NCBI RefSeq assembly: GCF_007830175.1
Contig: NZ_VLKH01000009.1
Location: 93,377-157,376, forward strand
DNA: 64,000 nucleotides
Reading direction: 5' to 3'
From: Sedimentibacter saalensis
Lineage (GTDB): Bacteria; Bacillota; Clostridia; Tissierellales; Sedimentibacteraceae
Part shown: positions 61,922-64,000 of the stretch, one piece after another
Numbering within the stretch: the stretch's first letter is position 1
Layout of the letters: every line of letters begins with the position of its first letter
Notes under the pieces: model-generated
Databases searched by the model: none
Seen by the model: the letters and a program-made list of their open reading frames with translations, nothing else
Told to the model about the DNA's origin: nothing
Position numbers and translations under genes: made by a program

Positions 61922-62104
61922 AAAAAAATCCTCCATCCCGTACATGGGACGAAAGAACCGTGGTGCCACCCAAATTGTCAGCATAAGCTGACCACTCGCA
62001 GTATTATAAAGGTTACTAACCTTCGATTCATCACCGACAGCTCCTAAAGTGGAAAGATTTAGTCTTTCACCGGTTCTCACCAACCACCGGCTCTCTTGAG
62101 AAAT
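61922..62104 (-). promoter_or_regulatory. T-box leader of serS
   Basis: Read on the minus strand: AGAGAG, GGTGAAAG, a candidate Ser specifier AGC (plus-strand 62040-62042), and the antiterminator box GGGTGGCACCACGG, then terminator arms GTCCC/GGGAT followed by seven T. The layout is canonical; the specifier assignment is positional. Confidence 0.92.
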
Positions 62105-62150
62105 TCATAAATCGAAGCTTTAATCATCGCTTAAAATATTTGTTTTGATT

Positions 62151-62178
62151 ATTATATAACATTTTTTTCAAATTGCAA
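62151..62178 (-). promoter_or_regulatory. serS promoter
   Basis: Minus strand TTGCAA (62173-62178), 16 bp, TATAAT (62151-62156), upstream of the T-box. Confidence 0.7.
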
Positions 62179-62282
62179 AGCTTTTTTAATATTGTTTCCA
62201 AATAAAAATATAATAACAATTATTTCTACGTTTAATTTTGAAAATGGAGACAATAATATTCATATAAAGAGAGGAATTTAAT

Positions 62283-62501
62283 ATGGATGATAAAATATTA
62301 AGTAAAAATATTGTCTCACCTGAAGCAAGAATGGCTTTAGATCAGATGAAAGCCGAAATGTCCAGAGAACTTGACATAGCTAACCCACAGGCAACAGACA
62401 GAGGAAATCTTACTTCAAGACAAAACGGCTACGTGGGTGGATATATAGAAAAAGCAAAAAAACAATTCAACATAGAACACAAAGGAACAAAAATCACATA
62501 A
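62283..62501 (+). CDS. Small acid-soluble spore protein, alpha/beta type
   Basis: 72 residues. The SASP core is intact: PEARMALDQMKAEMSRELDI contains the germination-protease site region (Glu-Leu-Asp-Ile), and TSRQNGYVGGYIEKAKKQF is the second conserved DNA-binding block. These proteins coat spore DNA and protect it from UV. Direct evidence for sporulation. Ribosome site GAGAGGAA precedes the ATG. Confidence 0.94.
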   Translation: MDDKILSKNIVSPEARMALDQMKAEMSRELDIANPQATDRGNLTSRQNGYVGGYIEKAKKQFNIEHKGTKIT

Positions 62502-62505
62502 CATT

Positions 62506-62529
62506 AATCCCCGAATTCAATCGGGGATT
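62506..62529. terminator. Terminator between SASP and dinB genes
   Basis: 9-bp stem AATCCCCGA/TCGGGGATT with an ATTCAA loop between convergent genes. Confidence 0.85.
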
Positions 62530-62533
62530 TAAT

Positions 62534-63742
62534 TTATAATTTTCTATTATTATCTAAGTCCATTAAAGTACCTGGCTTTATTATTGAAGATCCGTACTTT
62601 TGACGTATATTATGAATGGCATTTTCAAGGCTGTCAATTTTGTTGTTACTTGTCATTTCATTGTCTGATTTTGGAAGTTCAAATAATGATATTTGTTTTG
62701 ATTCATGATTTTTATCAAAACCACTTAAACTTATGCCAAGAAGCCTCACGGGATTTCTGTTCCAATTAGCCTTAAGAAGATGAACTCCTGCAGTATAAAT
62801 ATCCTTCACCAGACAGGTAGGAGGAACGCTCATCTGCCTTGTGATGCTTTTAAAATCCGAATACTTTATTACTATTTGAACTGTGTGGCCCTTTTTTTTA
62901 TACTTTCTTGCAGACATTCCCACATCATCTGAAAGTTCTAAAAGAACTGATTTTGCAAATTCTATATCGGTGGTGTCATGTGATAGAGTAACAGACCTTC
63001 CAATTGATTTCATGTCACCTTCACAGTGAGGTGCAACAGGCGACATGTCAATGCCGTTTGCCAGCAGATGAATTTCTCCGCCCATCTTTCCCAGCTTGCT
63101 TATTAAATAATCCCTGTCTGAAAGAGCAAGGTCTTTTATAGTTCTCAATCCCATATTTTGAAGCTTAATAGAAGTTTGTTTTCCAACTCCATACATGCTG
63201 CCAACAGGAAGAATCCACATTTTTTCTTGTATGTCTTTCTTCCAAAGCTCTGTAATCCCAAGAGGCTTTTTCATCTCTGAAGCCATTTTAGATAAAAATT
63301 TATTTTCAGAAATACCAATGGAACACCACAGATTAAGTTCACTTTTTATGCGTTCCATTATATTTTTAGCAGCTTCCAGAGGTTGACCGAAAATTTTTCC
63401 GGTTCCTGTCATGTCAAGCCATGCTTCATCGATGCTGTTTTGTTCTACAACAGGAGTGAATGAAGATAAAATTTCCATTAATTCACTTGATTTTTCTTCA
63501 TAGAAACGATGGTCCGGTGGGATTACAACAAGATCAGGGCAAAGCCTGAATGCTTCCCTGAGAACCATAGTGGTCCTGATTCCATATTTTCTGGCTTCAT
63601 AATTTGCAGTTAAAATTATTCCGGTTCGGTTTTCAGGGTCACCTGCTACTGCTGCAGGCTTCCCTGCAATTTCAGGATGGCGCGTACTTTCGCAACTTAT
63701 AAAAAAAGCATTCATATCAACCAGAAAAACAACTCTTTCCAT
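62534..63742 (-). CDS. dinB: DNA polymerase IV (Y-family translesion polymerase)
   Basis: 402 residues from the ATG seven bases after GGAGG. Y-family catalytic motifs: VDMNAFFISCE (first Asp, steric-gate Phe pair), the YEARKYGIRTTM fingers segment, and the SIDEAWLDMT motif with the catalytic Asp-Glu. A helix-hairpin-helix (VGKQTSIKLQNMGLRTIKDL) and the little-finger domain follow. The C-terminus lacks a clear beta-clamp QxxLF, though ISLFEL near residue 362 could serve. Error-prone lesion bypass. Confidence 0.95.
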   Translation of the reverse strand: MERVVFLVDMNAFFISCESTRHPEIAGKPAAVAGDPENRTGIILTANYEARKYGIRTTMVLREAFRLCPDLVVIPPDHRFYEEKSSELMEILSSFTPVVEQNSIDEAWLDMTGTGKIFGQPLEAAKNIMERIKSELNLWCSIGISENKFLSKMASEMKKPLGITELWKKDIQEKMWILPVGSMYGVGKQTSIKLQNMGLRTIKDLALSDRDYLISKLGKMGGEIHLLANGIDMSPVAPHCEGDMKSIGRSVTLSHDTTDIEFAKSVLLELSDDVGMSARKYKKKGHTVQIVIKYSDFKSITRQMSVPPTCLVKDIYTAGVHLLKANWNRNPVRLLGISLSGFDKNHESKQISLFELPKSDNEMTSNNKIDSLENAIHNIRQKYGSSIIKPGTLMDLDNNRKL

Positions 63743-63863
63743 CTTCACACCTCCTTTAATCTTTATACAAGTATATCCTTTTTGAGCTTTAAATTCAAGG
63801 CGCTTGTTCTTTTAATGAGTTATTGAATTCAATAATATTTATAAATCATAAATTAATAACAAA

Positions 63864-63891
63864 AAAACAGTTGAAAAATTTCAACTGTTTT
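63864..63891 (-). terminator. rRNA operon terminator
   Basis: Perfect 13-bp stem AAAACAGTTGAAA/TTTCAACTGTTTT right after the 5S 3' end, followed by T-runs on the minus strand. Confidence 0.9.
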
Positions 63892-63895
63892 CATT

Positions 63896-64000
<105 letters not shown>

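Overview
The window is chromosomal DNA from a low-GC, endospore-forming, strictly anaerobic member of the Clostridia. Evidence for this: an alpha/beta-type SASP, a CotJC-like manganese catalase and a CotF-like coat protein (spores); rubredoxin, two flavodiiron proteins, hybrid cluster protein, hemerythrin and glycyl-radical enzymes (anaerobe with O2/NO defence); strong AGGAGG-type ribosome binding sites; and T-box leaders on ilvB and serS. A glycyl-radical enzyme matching trans-4-hydroxyproline dehydratase residue for residue at its catalytic positions, together with a selenocysteine-containing protein, suggests a Stickland-type amino-acid fermenter of the Sedimentibacter/Peptostreptococcales kind. 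The genus is inference only.

Layout. 1-7.2 kb: alcohol-acetyltransferase-like fragment, alpha/beta hydrolase, rubredoxin, pirin, mnmA, tatC, a ketopantoate-reductase-like gene, and a speD-speE polyamine pair. 7.5-12.5 kb: an O2/NO stress block on the minus strand (hcp, its DUF1858 partner, a protein of unknown function, hemerythrin, cupin, flavodiiron protein). 12.7-19.2 kb: GNAT, glutathione peroxidase, YtcJ-type amidohydrolase and a heterodimeric ABC exporter. 19.2-20 kb: a long non-coding stretch with a near-consensus promoter and a probable structured RNA ahead of an alanine/glycine:cation symporter. 21-24.6 kb: an acidic SLH surface protein, a B3/4-domain protein and a coat-like protein. 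25-26 kb: a Tat-signal lipoprotein carrying an in-frame UGA with a bacterial SECIS hairpin, followed by tatA. 26-30.6 kb: T-box-ilvBN, nnrD, thrC. 30.6-34.9 kb: usp, a DtxR-type regulator, an IS3-type remnant, and a feoA-feoA-feoB iron(II) uptake operon with three copies of one operator. 35-44.7 kb: amidohydrolase, diguanylate cyclase, VanZ, coat-related genes, a MacAB-like export operon that contains a stand-alone B12-binding protein, and uvsE. 44.8-54 kb: EFR1 flavodoxin-ferredoxin, DMT exporter, sdpR-sdpI with a textbook autoregulated promoter, second flavodiiron protein, HAD phosphatase, GH18 chitinase, DegV, MATE. 54-60 kb: hypD-hypE with a sigma-54 promoter, a divergent sigma-54 activator and an AEC transporter. 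60-64 kb: a GC-rich hairpin element, a candidate Cys/Arg-rich microprotein, T-box-serS, SASP, dinB and the 3' part of a 5S rRNA gene, so an rRNA operon abuts the right edge.

Two themes tie the window together. First, transcription control is unusually legible: two T-boxes, a sigma-54 promoter, an SdpR operator pair, a repeated metal-regulator box and an Hcp palindrome can all be read directly. Second, a family of small hairpin elements (seven loci) sits repeatedly between a gene's stop codon and the U-tract of its terminator, in three cases with the terminator hairpin duplicated on both sides and in one case nested inside another element.
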